Positions 54,384-64,000 of a stretch of DNA of 64,000 nucleotides are shown here, piece after piece. Every line of letters begins with the position of its first letter. Positions within the stretch are counted from its first letter, which is position 1. The position numbers and the translations under genes were made by a program. Below the pieces are notes generated by a model, which did not search any database, was not told where the DNA came from, and saw nothing but the letters and a program-made list of their open reading frames with translations. This stretch comes from Gudongella oleilytica (lineage in GTDB: Bacteria > Bacillota > Clostridia > Tissierellales > Tissierellaceae): NCBI RefSeq assembly GCF_004101785.1, contig NZ_CP035130.1, positions 1,178,001 through 1,242,000 of the forward strand, in the 5' to 3' direction.

Positions 54384-55673
54384 TTATAGTGTTATTAAGC
54401 CTTTTACATAAAGATTGTTAAGTGATTTTAATACTCCCAATTTGCAATGATCATATGTCAGTCCACCCTGGAAATATGCATAGTACGGCTCTCTCATAGG
54501 ACCATCGGCACTTAATTCGATCGATGATCCCTCAATAAATCCTCCTGCAGCCATAATGACCTTATCCGCATACCCAGGCATATCCCAGGCTTCAGGTATA
54601 ACATAAGAATCGACTGTAGATGCAGCTTGTATCCCTTTGCAGAATTCACTTACCCTCTCTTCTGTCTGAAGCTCAATGCCCTGGATGATGTCACTTCTTA
54701 TATCATCCAACTCAGGAACGATTTTAAAACCCAGGTTTTTATATACTTTTCCCATTAGTAGTGCTCCCTTTACTGCCTCCATAGTTATATGTGGTGCAAG
54801 GAACAATCCCTGCATCGTAGTCCTGTTTGTACCAAATGTCAATCCTGTGTCCTTTCCCAAACCTGGAGCGGTCAATCTATTAGCGACCAAATCCACAAGA
54901 TCCTCTCCACCAACTACATATCCTCCTGAAAGTGCCAGGCCACCGCCTGGATTCTTTATGAGCGATCCTGCAATTATGTCTGCTCCAATCTCTAATGGTT
55001 CCCTCTCCTCCAAAAATTCACCATAGCAGTTATCCACCATTACAATCTTTTCAGGAAATCTATTTTTTACCGCAGAAATTGCTTCCTCCAGCTCAGATAC
55101 GGTAAAAGCTCTCCTATCGCTGTAGCCGGTGGATCTCTGGAAAGCAACTATTTTCGTTGAATCTTCAATTGAATCAAGAATAGCCTCTATATCCATTAAA
55201 TTATTTTTCAATGGTACTTCCTTGTAGCTGACTCCATAATCTATCAGAGACCCTCCCATGCTGCCCTTGGTACCTATAACCTTTAAGAGCGTGTCATAAG
55301 GCTTACCTGTAGCGTAGAGAAGCTGATCCCCAGGTCTTAATATACCTGAGAGGGTAAGATTCAGGGCATGTGTACCCGAAGCAATCGCAGGTCTAACCAG
55401 AGCACTTTCTCCTCTGAATACTCTGGCGAATATACTTTCAATCTTTTCTCTTCCCACATCTCCGTAGCCATAGCCTGTAGTCCAGTAAAAATCTGTGGAG
55501 CTTAGTCTGTTAAACTGCATAGCCTCAATTACCTTAAACTGATTAAACTCCCTAATTGTATCAAGTTCACTGAAGTGAGGCTTAATCTCTTCTTCACTAT
55601 AAGAAACATAATCAATAACAGCTTCATTGATCCCCATATGTTTACATAAATAATTTCTGGTAAACTCATTCAT
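54384..55673 (-). CDS. ynbB: Methionine gamma-lyase-like PLP enzyme (YnbB, 'aluminium resistance' family)
   Basis: 429 residues of the cystathionine-lyase-like family named after an aluminium-resistance gene; real substrate unknown. Motifs: AIASGTHALNLTLSG, AFQRSTGYSDR, MVDNCYGEF and the likely PLP lysine in GSLIKNPGGGLALSGGY (about 238). The start at 55673 (minus) follows TAGGAGGATTGGAATA. It is separated from hfq by a terminator but stays in the conserved miaB-mutS-mutL-miaA-hfq-ynbB order. Confidence 0.88.
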   Translation of the reverse strand: MNEFTRNYLCKHMGINEAVIDYVSYSEEEIKPHFSELDTIREFNQFKVIEAMQFNRLSSTDFYWTTGYGYGDVGREKIESIFARVFRGESALVRPAIASGTHALNLTLSGILRPGDQLLYATGKPYDTLLKVIGTKGSMGGSLIDYGVSYKEVPLKNNLMDIEAILDSIEDSTKIVAFQRSTGYSDRRAFTVSELEEAISAVKNRFPEKIVMVDNCYGEFLEEREPLEIGADIIAGSLIKNPGGGLALSGGYVVGGEDLVDLVANRLTAPGLGKDTGLTFGTNRTTMQGLFLAPHITMEAVKGALLMGKVYKNLGFKIVPELDDIRSDIIQGIELQTEERVSEFCKGIQAASTVDSYVIPEAWDMPGYADKVIMAAGGFIEGSSIELSADGPMREPYYAYFQGGLTYDHCKLGVLKSLNNLYVKGLITL

Positions 55674-55696
55674 TATTCCAATCCTCCTATAGCAAA

Positions 55697-55726
55697 TTAA
55701 AAGTCTCTGTCATCAGAGACTTTTAA
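55697..55726 (-). terminator. Terminator of the mutS-hfq operon
   Basis: TTAAAAGTCTCTG (55697-55709) and CAGAGACTTTTAA (55714-55726), a perfect 13-bp stem with a TCAT loop on the + strand. It starts 2 bases after the hfq stop when read on the minus strand. Confidence 0.85.
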
Positions 55727-55728
55727 TC

Positions 55729-55950
55729 CTAATATTCAAAGCTTACTACCTTGTTGGGTATTATTGTGGATATTGCATGCTTGTAGATCAACTGTTGCTT
55801 GTCATCAGCATCTAATACGATCGTATAGCTGTCAAATCCCTTAACATAACCCTTTATCTGATAGCCGTTCACAAGAAAAACCGTAATTAGGATACCATCC
55901 TTTCTCGCGGTGTTCAAAAATTGGTCCTGCAGGTTCAGCCCTTGCTTCAT
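55729..55950 (-). CDS. hfq: RNA chaperone Hfq
   Basis: Sm-like hexamer that pairs small RNAs with mRNAs. 73 residues: [20 protein letters not shown] (Sm1; Q8-like proximal-face residues) and [10 protein letters not shown] (Sm2, YKHA). The ATG overlaps the miaA stop by one base (TAATG). miaA-hfq linkage is typical. Confidence 0.96.
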   Translation of the reverse strand: MKQGLNLQDQFLNTARKDGILITVFLVNGYQIKGYVKGFDSYTIVLDADDKQQLIYKHAISTIIPNKVVSFEY

Positions 55951-56900
55951 TATAGACCCTCCTTGTCATTAAGCCTTTCTATATCATTTATAAGAAAGCT
56001 GAATAAATCAGCTTTATCATCAAAAGTGTCAATATCTATCCATTTAATTCTATTATCTCTTCTAAACCATGTCAATTGCCTTTTAGCATAATTCCTGGAT
56101 CCCTGTTTTATTCTGTTGACAGCTTCATCGAGAGTGCACTCTCCGTATAGGTATTGGCATATCTCCTTATAACCTATTGCCTGCATAGATTGGAGTTCTC
56201 TGTGATATCCCTTAAGGAGGAGATTTTTGACCTCCTCGGCCAGACCCTTGTCCATCATTAAATCGACACGATGATTGATCCTGTCATAGAGCTTTTCCCG
56301 ATCCATGTTCAGACAGTAATATGAAAGTTCATATCTTTCTGTCTCCTTGCGGAAGCTGCCTCCCTGTGCGCTTAAGGATTCGCCAGTAGCCTTGTAAACC
56401 TCGAGAGCCCTGATTATCCTCTTTTTATCTTTTGGTCCAAGTCTGGATGCAGACTCTTCATCCACCTTTTTAAGCATATCCAGAAGGTACTGACCTCCCG
56501 ATTCCATGTACATCGTCTCCAGCTCAGCTCTGTAATCAGGCAGAGGTTCTATTCTGCCAAATTCAAGATCATACACTAATGAGTTTATATATAGACCGGT
56601 TCCGCCAACAACTATTGGAAGTTTCCCCTTTTCGTTGATTTCAGATATAAGACTCTTGGCATACTCACTGTACATAGCAACAGAAAATTCCTGATCGGGG
56701 TCTAAAAAATCAATAAGGTGATGAGGTATGCCCTCCATTTCATCCCTTGACACCTTTGCTGTTCCAATATCCATGTAACGATATATTTGCATCGAGTCAG
56801 CAGATATTATTTCACCATTCAAAGCCTTTGCAATGGCTATGGATAGATCAGTCTTACCTGTTGCCGTCGGCCCGGCCAACACTACAAGCTTTTCCTTCAT
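55950..56900 (-). CDS. miaA: tRNA dimethylallyltransferase MiaA
   Basis: Adds dimethylallyl to A37 of tRNAs reading UNN codons; its product is the substrate of MiaB, also in this operon. 316 residues: Walker [30 protein letters not shown], and [15 protein letters not shown]-like [15 protein letters not shown] near 278. ATG 56900 lies 7 bases after AGGTGA; ATG 56909 has no room for it. Confidence 0.95.
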   Translation of the reverse strand: MKEKLVVLAGPTATGKTDLSIAIAKALNGEIISADSMQIYRYMDIGTAKVSRDEMEGIPHHLIDFLDPDQEFSVAMYSEYAKSLISEINEKGKLPIVVGGTGLYINSLVYDLEFGRIEPLPDYRAELETMYMESGGQYLLDMLKKVDEESASRLGPKDKKRIIRALEVYKATGESLSAQGGSFRKETERYELSYYCLNMDREKLYDRINHRVDLMMDKGLAEEVKNLLLKGYHRELQSMQAIGYKEICQYLYGECTLDEAVNRIKQGSRNYAKRQLTWFRRDNRIKWIDIDTFDDKADLFSFLINDIERLNDKEGL

Positions 56901-56909
56901 ATCATTCAC

Positions 56910-58715
56910 CTACATTATCCTCAAAAATTTCTTTTCAAGCTCTTGTCTGGTCATCTTGACAACTGTTGGTCTTCCGTGAGGACAGGTAAGTGGATTTTCG
57001 CAGTCCATTAGCTGTGTCAGTAACGAGTCTATTTCTCTATTATCCAGCTTATCTCCCGCCTTCACAGCCTTGGTACAAGCAATTTTCATGATCCTGTCAA
57101 GCCTTATTTCATAGGGGAGGGTCAAACCTTCCTCCAAACCGTCAAGAATCTCTATAAATAAACCCCTGCCGTCCGGACTCCCGAATATCATTGGAACGCC
57201 TCGCAGGATTATGCTTCTGTCGCCAAATGCTTCCGTCTCAAATCCAAGCAGATTGAAAAATTCAAGATTATCCATAGTCTTCCTGTATTCGCCAGGCGTA
57301 AGCTCAATTACTATTGGTGAAAGAAGCTGTTGAACAGCTATAGATTCACTCAAAAAGTCTGCTTTGAGTCTTTCATACATTATTCTTTCATGGGCTGCAT
57401 GCTGATCTATTATCCACATAGATCCATCCTGTCTGTCTTCCGTAATTATATAGGTATCAAAAATGACCCCTATTGGGTTAAGTGCCTCAAAATTGATCTC
57501 TTCTCGTACACTTGATTCTTTATTTCCGCCATTGTGGATAGAATTCTCATTATCTGAAGGCACTGTTTTCTCATAATCAACCGCAGTGTAATCTCTGATT
57601 ACAAGTGCTGAGTTTGTGATTACCTGCTCGATCTCGTTCTTAGGGCTGCTTAATTCCCACAGCTTCGGAGCTTCTTTTTCACTTTTATTCTGTCTGAAAC
57701 TCTCATTTCTTACCTCAGGGATTCTTAACAATTCTCTTAAGCTGTCCTTAAACCCGAGCTCTATGGCCTCGTATATCTTACTGTCTGAAGAAAAGCGGAT
57801 TTCCTGTTTTGTAGGATGGATATTTACATCGAGATCAGCTGGGTCCATGTGTAAATATAATACAAATAACGGATATCTGTTTATGGGTATGATTGAGCTG
57901 TACTGCTGCTCGACTATTCTTGATAATCTGTAATCCACAACATACCTTCCATTTACAAAGAGATATTGATGGTTTCTGTTGCCTCTGTATAGATTATTAT
58001 TAGATATAAAGCCGTCTATAGACAATTTATCTGACTTAAGCGAGAAAGGTATAAGGCCTCTTGCAACATCTCTTCCCAAAAGCTGAAATATAGCTGCAAA
58101 AGCATCCCCTTTCCCATTGGTACTGAATATTATTTTAGAATCCTTTATATACTTAAAGGAAGTTCCAGGGTTTCCAATGGCAAGCTTAACCAATATATCA
58201 CCTATTTGCCCATCCTCTGTGCTGTTGCTCTTAAGAAACCTTCTCCTTACGGGTACATTCTGAAAAAGTTCTCTAACTATCATAGTTGTGCCCACCGGAG
58301 TTCCTGCAGGAGATATTCCAATAACTGCAGCATTTTCTACCTTTGCCTGAATCCCCGAGCTTGAAAAATCAGTTCTGGTCATGACCTCCATTTTAGATAC
58401 TGCAGCAATACTTGACAATGCCTCTCCTCTGAAGCCCAGTGTAGATATGTTTTCAAGATCCTCAGCCGAAGATAACTTTGAGGTAGTATGTCTCTCAAAA
58501 GCTATCAGAAGATCCTCCTTATCCATTCCCTCTCCATTGTCAGTTACCCTTATAAGAGACTTCCCCGCATCCTGGGTCTCAACGATTATCTGGGTTGCGC
58601 CTGCATCAAGTGAATTTTCCACCAGCTCCTTCACTATAGAGGCTGGTCTCTCAATCACCTCACCTGCAGCTATCTTTGAAATTGTAATACTATCCAGAAC
58701 CTTTATCTTATTCAT
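56910..58715 (-). CDS. mutL: DNA mismatch repair protein MutL
   Basis: GHKL ATPase that links MutS to strand incision. 601 residues: ELVENSLDAGAT, DNGEGM and TLGFRGEALSSI in the N-terminal ATPase, and the C-terminal endonuclease set DQHAAHERIMYE plus CPHGRPT. So this is the nicking type found in bacteria without MutH. ATG 58715 follows AAGGAGTGACCCGC; GTG 58724 would precede the SD. Five bases after mutS. Confidence 0.96.
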   Translation of the reverse strand: MNKIKVLDSITISKIAAGEVIERPASIVKELVENSLDAGATQIIVETQDAGKSLIRVTDNGEGMDKEDLLIAFERHTTSKLSSAEDLENISTLGFRGEALSSIAAVSKMEVMTRTDFSSSGIQAKVENAAVIGISPAGTPVGTTMIVRELFQNVPVRRRFLKSNSTEDGQIGDILVKLAIGNPGTSFKYIKDSKIIFSTNGKGDAFAAIFQLLGRDVARGLIPFSLKSDKLSIDGFISNNNLYRGNRNHQYLFVNGRYVVDYRLSRIVEQQYSSIIPINRYPLFVLYLHMDPADLDVNIHPTKQEIRFSSDSKIYEAIELGFKDSLRELLRIPEVRNESFRQNKSEKEAPKLWELSSPKNEIEQVITNSALVIRDYTAVDYEKTVPSDNENSIHNGGNKESSVREEINFEALNPIGVIFDTYIITEDRQDGSMWIIDQHAAHERIMYERLKADFLSESIAVQQLLSPIVIELTPGEYRKTMDNLEFFNLLGFETEAFGDRSIILRGVPMIFGSPDGRGLFIEILDGLEEGLTLPYEIRLDRIMKIACTKAVKAGDKLDNREIDSLLTQLMDCENPLTCPHGRPTVVKMTRQELEKKFLRIM

Positions 58716-58720
58716 GCGGG

Positions 58721-61333
58721 TCACTCCTTGAGATTCCTGGCATCTTCAACAAGGCTGTTGAGGAGATTCAAAGCCTCTATAGGTGTCAACTGGTTAACTT
58801 CAACATTTTTAACTCTGTCAATAAAGAAATCCTTTTTGTAATCCAATAGATCCAATTGCTTTTGATTTGGCTTCATAACGGGCTTATGAAGATTAAAGGT
58901 ATGGCTCCCCTCGATCATAGACAATATTTCATTTGCCCGTTGAATAATTTCCCTTCTGATCCCAGCCAAACGAGCCACCTGTATCCCAAAGCTCTGACTG
59001 GTACTCCCTCTTACTACCTTCCTTAAAAAGACTACGTCTTCTCCTCTCTCTTCCGCCAAAATAGTATAGTTAACTATACCTCTTGCCTTTGACTCAAGCT
59101 GAGTAAGTTCGTGGTAGTGTGTTGCAAATAGGGTCTTTGCTTTTATATGATCGGCTATATGCTCGATTACGGACCATGCTATGCTAAGTCCGTCATAGGT
59201 GCTTGTACCCCGGCCTACCTCATCGAGTATCAGCAGGCTGTGCTTGGTTGCATACCTCAGGATATTGGAAACCTCAGTCATTTCGACCATAAACGTGCTC
59301 TCTCCCTGAGAAAGGTTATCGGAAGCACCTATCCTGGTAAAAATTCGATCGACAATTCCAATGTCAGCCTCTTTGGCGGGGACAAAGGATCCCATTTGTG
59401 CCAATAGAACTATAATGGCTGTTTGCCTCATAAAGGTCGACTTACCGGCCATATTTGGGCCTGTAATTATGTGCAACATATTTTCTCTATTATCCATTTC
59501 GATATCATTTGGGACAAATAACTGGTGTTCTATGACTGCCTCAACTACAGGGTGCCTTCCTTCTCTTATGCTTATTACTCCCCTGTTGTTTAATTTAGGT
59601 CTTGTAAAGCCATTGGCAGAAGCAACTTTTGCAAGACCTCCAATACAATCCAGCACTGCGAGGAGCTTTCCTGTTTTCTGCAATCTCGTAAGCTGCTTTT
59701 TAATGTAATCTCTTAGCTCCTGGAAAATCTCGTATTCAAGCTGAACAGCCTTCTCTTCAGCTCCAACTACCTTTTCCTCCAGCCTTTTAAGCTCTTCAGT
59801 ATAATATCTTTCAGAGTTGGCAAGAGTCTGTTTTCTGATATAATCATCTGGCACCAAAGAAAGGTTTGTCTTTGTAATGTCGATATAATAACCCATTACC
59901 CTGTTGTATCCGACCTTCAGCGTTTTTATACCTGTTCTTTGACGTTCCTTCTGCTCCAGCTGGGCAAGCCATTCCTTTCCCATACTCCCGCTGCTTCTCA
60001 GCTCATCCAGTTCCTGACTGCTGCCGCTCTTTATAAAGCCTCCCTCCTTAACTGAAAGAGGAGGGTCATCGATAATAGTTTCATTTAAAATTTTATACAG
60101 ATCATCAAGAGGATCCATTTCTTCCTGCAGTCTTTGAAGATTGTCCAGCTCTGTACTGTCCAAAATAGATTTCAGTTGAGGAAGCTGTGAGATAGACTGC
60201 CTCAAAGCTGCCATATCTCTGGCAGTACAATTTCCGGTAGCAATTTTACTGCTAAGTCTTTCTATATCATACACTTCTCTTAGAATTTCTCTTACTTCAT
60301 CAAGAGTGATCGGATTATCAACAAAAAACTCGACCATATCAAGTCTTGAATTAATCTGGGTCCTATCAAGCAAAGGCTGTTCCAGCCACTTCTTAAGCAG
60401 CCTTCCGCCCATAGCGGTTTGTGTCTTGTCAAGTATGCCTATAAGAGCTCCCTTGCGTTCTCTTGACCTTAAAGTCTCATGTATCTCGAGATTTGTTCTG
60501 GTACTTATGTCCATAAGCATATATTGTTGCGGCTCATAATGCTGCAGCTCCATTATATGCTCCAGTCTGTTGAATTGAGTATCCTTCAGATATCCAATTA
60601 ATCTGGATGCAGAAATCGCACTGTATACCTTGCCCTTAAGCCGGTTTCTTACGTTTGGGTCACCATCAAAAAATTCCTCTATCAGCTTAAGACTGCTGTC
60701 AATGTTCAAAGATGGATCTTCCACAAGGTTGATGTATGGATCTATTTTTACCTTAATAGTCGACATAATTTTTTTATTGTCTACTAAACCGTTATTGCAT
60801 ATTATTTCAGAAGGCATGATTTTTCCAAGCTCATCCAGAAGGAACCTTGAGCTGTTCTCTATCTCACCAATAAACTCAGTTGTAAACATTTCACCTGTAG
60901 AATTGTCAACATAGGATATTCCCGCACCATAATCATCAAAATAAACCGAGGCAAGAAAATTATTAGTCTTTTCATCCAAAGCACCTGGGTCTATTATTGT
61001 CCCTGGAGTTACTATCCTTGTGACCTGTCTTTTCACCAGTCCTTTTGCAAGTGCAGGATCCTCCATTTGCTCACAGACAGCAACCTTGTGACCCTTGTCA
61101 ACGAGTCTGGAAATATAAGTCTCTGCCACATGGTGAGGTACACCGCACATAGGAGCTTTTTCGTCAAGACCGCAGTCTCGTCCTGTCAGTGCAATCTCAA
61201 GCTCTCTTGATGCTATCTTGGCATCCTCAAAAAACATTTCATAGAAATCGCCCATTCTGAAGAAAAGCAGGGAATCTTTATTTTGATTTTTCATGGCCAT
61301 ATACTGCTGCATCATAGGCGTCAGCTGACTCAT
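58721..61333 (-). CDS. mutS: DNA mismatch repair protein MutS
   Basis: Mismatch sensor ATPase. 870 residues: mismatch-binding domain with the GDFYEMFFEDA Phe-Tyr-Glu motif (about 27-37), connector, lever and clamp, then Walker A GPNMAGKSTFMRQ (about 620) and LILDEVGRGTSTYDG. Standard MutS1, not MutS2. ATG at 61333 follows GGGAGGATAAT. In tandem with mutL. Confidence 0.97.
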   Translation of the reverse strand: MSQLTPMMQQYMAMKNQNKDSLLFFRMGDFYEMFFEDAKIASRELEIALTGRDCGLDEKAPMCGVPHHVAETYISRLVDKGHKVAVCEQMEDPALAKGLVKRQVTRIVTPGTIIDPGALDEKTNNFLASVYFDDYGAGISYVDNSTGEMFTTEFIGEIENSSRFLLDELGKIMPSEIICNNGLVDNKKIMSTIKVKIDPYINLVEDPSLNIDSSLKLIEEFFDGDPNVRNRLKGKVYSAISASRLIGYLKDTQFNRLEHIMELQHYEPQQYMLMDISTRTNLEIHETLRSRERKGALIGILDKTQTAMGGRLLKKWLEQPLLDRTQINSRLDMVEFFVDNPITLDEVREILREVYDIERLSSKIATGNCTARDMAALRQSISQLPQLKSILDSTELDNLQRLQEEMDPLDDLYKILNETIIDDPPLSVKEGGFIKSGSSQELDELRSSGSMGKEWLAQLEQKERQRTGIKTLKVGYNRVMGYYIDITKTNLSLVPDDYIRKQTLANSERYYTEELKRLEEKVVGAEEKAVQLEYEIFQELRDYIKKQLTRLQKTGKLLAVLDCIGGLAKVASANGFTRPKLNNRGVISIREGRHPVVEAVIEHQLFVPNDIEMDNRENMLHIITGPNMAGKSTFMRQTAIIVLLAQMGSFVPAKEADIGIVDRIFTRIGASDNLSQGESTFMVEMTEVSNILRYATKHSLLILDEVGRGTSTYDGLSIAWSVIEHIADHIKAKTLFATHYHELTQLESKARGIVNYTILAEERGEDVVFLRKVVRGSTSQSFGIQVARLAGIRREIIQRANEILSMIEGSHTFNLHKPVMKPNQKQLDLLDYKKDFFIDRVKNVEVNQLTPIEALNLLNSLVEDARNLKE

Positions 61334-61345
61334 ATTATCCTCCCT

Positions 61346-62662
61346 TTATACCAGAACTCCTTCAAGAGTAAATGTCTTTGCTTCTCGTATATCAATATTG
61401 ACAAGTTTGCCGATCAAATCCTCGGTTCCTCGGAAGTGGACCAGTTTTCCACCATCTGTTCTTCCACTGAGCATGTTCTCGTCATTCTTGCTGACCTCTT
61501 CTACTAAGACCTTCTGTATGGTCCCGATAAGCCTCCTGTTGAGCTCAAGTCCGATTGGATGAAGCGTGTCAAGAAGTCTTTGGAATCGCTCATGCTTTAA
61601 TTCATCAGACACCTGGTCATGCATGGAAGCTGCTTTTGTTCCCTCCCTTACAGAATAAAGAAATGTGAAGGCAGAATCAAATCTGACCTCCTGGCATAGC
61701 CTTACGGTATCCATAAAATCCTCCTCGGTCTCACCAGGAAAGCCCACGATCAAATCTGTCGTAATCGAAATATCAGGAACCAGTTCCTTTATCCAGGATA
61801 CCTTCTCAAGATAATCCTCTCTGGTATAGTTCCTGTTCATACTCCTCAATATCCTGTTGCTCCCCGATTGTACCGGAAGGTGAAGGTGCGGAGAGAGCTT
61901 ATCAAGGCTTGTGTAAGCCAGGGCAAGTTCTCTGGAAAAGTCCTTTGGATGTGAGGTCATAAACCTTATGCGCTCAATTCCATCAATCTCATTGATATCC
62001 TTTAATAGGTCAACAAAACTATAATCTCTGTCAAGTGTTTTACCGTATGAATTTACATTTTGTCCAAGCAGTGTTATTTCCTTGGTCCCATTCGCCGCAA
62101 GATCAGTTATTTCCCTGATAATCGATTCTGGATCCCTGCTCTTCTCCCTGCCTCTCGTATAAGGAACGATACAGTAGGTACAAAAGTTATTACACCCATA
62201 CATGATGTTCACATATGACTTGTAGGAGTATTTCCTGTCAGCTTCAACTGATTCCTCTATTTCCCTGGTGTCTTCAACAATATCCACTACAAGCTTTCCG
62301 CTTTCTTGATGTCTGTTTAACAGCTGTGGCAGCTTGTGTATGTTATTTGTTCCAAATACTATGTCAATGTGTCTGTGTTTCTTAAGAAAATAGCTTCTGA
62401 TATCGTCTCTTTGCATCATACAGCCACAAAGAGCTAAAACAATCTCAGGTTTTCTTCTCTTAAGCTCCTTCAGCTCGCCTAACTGTCCAAAAACCCTGTC
62501 CTCTGCACTCTTTCTCACTGCACAGGTATTGAATATAATAACATCTGCCTCTTCCTTATCCATGGTAGGACCATAGCCCATACCCTCCATTATCCAGGCG
62601 ATCTTCTCAGAGTCGTGCTCATTCATTTGGCAGCCAAAAGTATTAATTAAAACCTTTTTCAT
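61346..62662 (-). CDS. miaB: tRNA-2-methylthio-N6-dimethylallyladenosine synthase MiaB
   Basis: Radical-SAM methylthiotransferase acting after MiaA on A37. 438 residues: FGCQMNEHDSEK, NTCAVRKSAEDRV, LCGCMMQRD (second cluster), CNNFCTYCIVPYTRGRE (SAM cluster, about 150) and a C-terminal TRAM domain. ATG at 62662 follows GAGGAGAGAAGCATTTA. Twelve bases ahead of mutS. Confidence 0.96.
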   Translation of the reverse strand: MKKVLINTFGCQMNEHDSEKIAWIMEGMGYGPTMDKEEADVIIFNTCAVRKSAEDRVFGQLGELKELKRRKPEIVLALCGCMMQRDDIRSYFLKKHRHIDIVFGTNNIHKLPQLLNRHQESGKLVVDIVEDTREIEESVEADRKYSYKSYVNIMYGCNNFCTYCIVPYTRGREKSRDPESIIREITDLAANGTKEITLLGQNVNSYGKTLDRDYSFVDLLKDINEIDGIERIRFMTSHPKDFSRELALAYTSLDKLSPHLHLPVQSGSNRILRSMNRNYTREDYLEKVSWIKELVPDISITTDLIVGFPGETEEDFMDTVRLCQEVRFDSAFTFLYSVREGTKAASMHDQVSDELKHERFQRLLDTLHPIGLELNRRLIGTIQKVLVEEVSKNDENMLSGRTDGGKLVHFRGTEDLIGKLVNIDIREAKTFTLEGVLV

Positions 62663-62699
62663 TAAATGCTTCTCTCCTCAATGATTACTATATTATTCC

Positions 62700-63692
62700 C
62701 TACAGCCTTTCCTCGAGATATGCTGTCAGTAGGGCTACACAATTGGTTATATCCTCCTTGGATGCCATCTCTACCGTGGAGTGTACATACCTTGTTGGTA
62801 TCGATATTACACCAGAAGGCACTCCCGTCTTGTTCATGTGGATTGCTCCGGAGTCAGTGCCTCCAAATTCAAGGACCTCCATTTGGTATGGTATCCCTTT
62901 CTCTTTTGCCAGATGAACAAGTCTTTCCCTGACGACAGGGTGCGATATCACAGAATTGTCCTTTACCTTTATTGCTGCTCCTTTATGAAGGCCGACTGCA
63001 AATCTTTTCGCCTTTGGAGTGTCTCCATGTATTGTTACATCGACAGCAATACCGAAATCAGGATCGACTCCATACGCCGCAGTCCTGGCTCCTCTAAGAC
63101 CAACCTCCTCCTGAACTGAGAAAACGAAGTACAGATCGTTCTCGGTCGTCTGGATGGACTTTAAAGCTTCAATAGCGACAAAGCAACCAACTCTGTCGTC
63201 AAGATAAGGAGTAAAGACTACGTTGGAATTCTCAGAGTAATCTGCGTGATAAACGCAAATATCACCTATGCTCACACTCATCTCCGCTTCTTCCTTTGTT
63301 TTAGCCCCTATATCAATGTACATATCCTCAAGCTTAAGCTTTGATAGGTCCTCAACAGGCTCAGAATATATCGCTCCAACTGTACCGTTTTCAAATATGA
63401 CCCTCTGACTGAAGGTTACTGCAGGTGAAATTCCACCTATATTGCCAAATCTTAAAAAACCATCCTTGTCAATATCAGTTATTATTAATCCTATCTGATC
63501 CATGTGGGCAGATATCATCACCTTTTTCCCAGGACCTTTTTTACGTGCTATCAGATTTCCAAGGGCATCGGTAGACAATTCATCCACGTGATCTTTTATC
63601 TCATTTGAGATAACCTCTCTAATGAGGTGTTCCCTACTTGATGGTCCGTAAACCATAACAATTTTTTTAAGCAGTTCACTATTAAAAACCAT
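62700..63692 (-). CDS. M42 family aminopeptidase
   Basis: Cobalt/zinc glutamyl- or general aminopeptidase of the tetrahedral M42 family. 330 residues with the metal set H in MISAHMDQIG (about 62), D in YLDDRVGCF, EE in VQEEVGLRGA (about 206), D in VDVTIHGD and H in GGTDSGAIHMNKTG. ATG at 63692 overlaps the end of the next M42 gene upstream (shared base), and both copies run in the same direction, so they are a paralogous pair in one operon. Confidence 0.92.
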   Translation of the reverse strand: MVFNSELLKKIVMVYGPSSREHLIREVISNEIKDHVDELSTDALGNLIARKKGPGKKVMISAHMDQIGLIITDIDKDGFLRFGNIGGISPAVTFSQRVIFENGTVGAIYSEPVEDLSKLKLEDMYIDIGAKTKEEAEMSVSIGDICVYHADYSENSNVVFTPYLDDRVGCFVAIEALKSIQTTENDLYFVFSVQEEVGLRGARTAAYGVDPDFGIAVDVTIHGDTPKAKRFAVGLHKGAAIKVKDNSVISHPVVRERLVHLAKEKGIPYQMEVLEFGGTDSGAIHMNKTGVPSGVISIPTRYVHSTVEMASKEDITNCVALLTAYLEERL

Positions 63693-64000
63693 TATAAAGC
63701 CTCCTTTTCCAAATCAGATATGACTGCCTTGACCAATGCCAGAGTATTATCATAATCAAACTTGCTGATTACAGAAAGAGGACTGTGGATATATCTCGTA
63801 GGCACGGATATAGCAGTAGTAATACATCCAGTTTTGGAGGTATGGATACTTCCTGAATCATTTCCCCCCATTGAAGTCTTTCTGTACTGATACTTAATGT
63901 TATTCTTTTCAGCTACCTCAACTATCCATTTTCTGAAAGCTGCATCATATATTGTTGCTCTGTCAACAAGAGATATTGCTGGTCCGTTTCCCATAACAGT
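63692..64000 (-). CDS. Second M42 family aminopeptidase (N-terminus outside window)
   Basis: Only the last 100 or so residues are visible: GNGPAISLVDRATIYDA, GGNDSGSIHTSKTG (final metal His) and SVPTRYIHSPLSV match the end of M42 enzymes. The Met at 63994 aligns inside the fold, so the real start is beyond the window. Adjacent to a full M42 gene that shares about the same motifs with small changes. Confidence 0.88.
   Translation of the reverse strand, partial: TVMGNGPAISLVDRATIYDAAFRKWIVEVAEKNNIKYQYRKTSMGGNDSGSIHTSKTGCITTAISVPTRYIHSPLSVISKFDYDNTLALVKAVISDLEKEAL

Noticed and set aside
1-64000. CRISPR arrays, tRNA or rRNA genes
   Set aside because: No regularly spaced repeats, no cloverleaf-like or rRNA-like stretch seen in any gap.

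Overview
The window is one continuous stretch of core chromosome from a low-G+C Gram-positive bacterium, most likely a Clostridia-class anaerobe. The support is the gene content (PolC-type replicase, CodY, RNase Y, NrnA, RbgA, YlxM, YlxR, an SOS-controlled LysM gene beside lexA) and the Shine-Dalgarno (SD) sites close to AGGAGGTG. No sporulation gene is seen where relatives often carry them (for example spoVS after rny), which hints at a non-sporulating lineage. No tRNA, rRNA or CRISPR array is visible. All identifications come from reading motifs and gene order; no database was searched.

Layout. 1-12500: protein targeting (ftsY, ylxM, ffh), ribosome and tRNA maturation (rpsP, khpA, rimM, trmD, rplS, rbgA), then rnhB, yraN, comM, dprA, topA and codY. 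12500-23400: rpsB, tsf, pyrH, frr, uppS, cdsA, rseP, ispG, polC (translation, lipid carrier and replication), with dxr missing from its usual place. 23400-33200: the nusA-infB block (rimP, nusA, ylxR, infB, rbfA, nrnA, truB, ribF, rpsO, pnp), lacking the L7Ae-type ylxQ. 33200-43960: an M16 peptidase, dut, uppP, an IS110-family insertion, ftsK, rimO, pgsA, cinA, recA. 43960-47350: a four-gene operon encoding an Mre11/SbcD-like nuclease and a Rad50/SbcC-like ATPase whose two ATPase lobes lie on separate polypeptides with a small coiled-coil protein between them. This is the most unusual part. 47350-51570: rny, a PHP phosphoesterase, a PadR-type regulator, an aminotransferase. 51570-52210: a gene-poor gap holding a long palindromic terminator and a promoter-palindrome unit in front of a XerC-like recombinase. 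52210-54300: the recombinase, then a divergent SOS pair (LysM gene and lexA). 54300-64000, minus strand: ynbB-like PLP enzyme, hfq, miaA, mutL, mutS, miaB and two M42 peptidases.

How it works together. Most genes sit in tight same-strand operons with ATGA or overlapping junctions. Internal promoters very often carry an extended -10 (TGnTATAAT), and short GC-rich hairpins separate the units. LexA boxes lie in front of recA, lexA and the LysM gene, so the window holds the core of the SOS circuit. The split nuclease/ATPase operon follows recA directly and is a good candidate for a recombination or repair machine.

Limits. Both ends cut genes: ftsY lacks its 5' end, and the last M42 peptidase lacks its N-terminus. 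Exact ends of the IS110 element and the folds of candidate leader RNAs could not be computed here.
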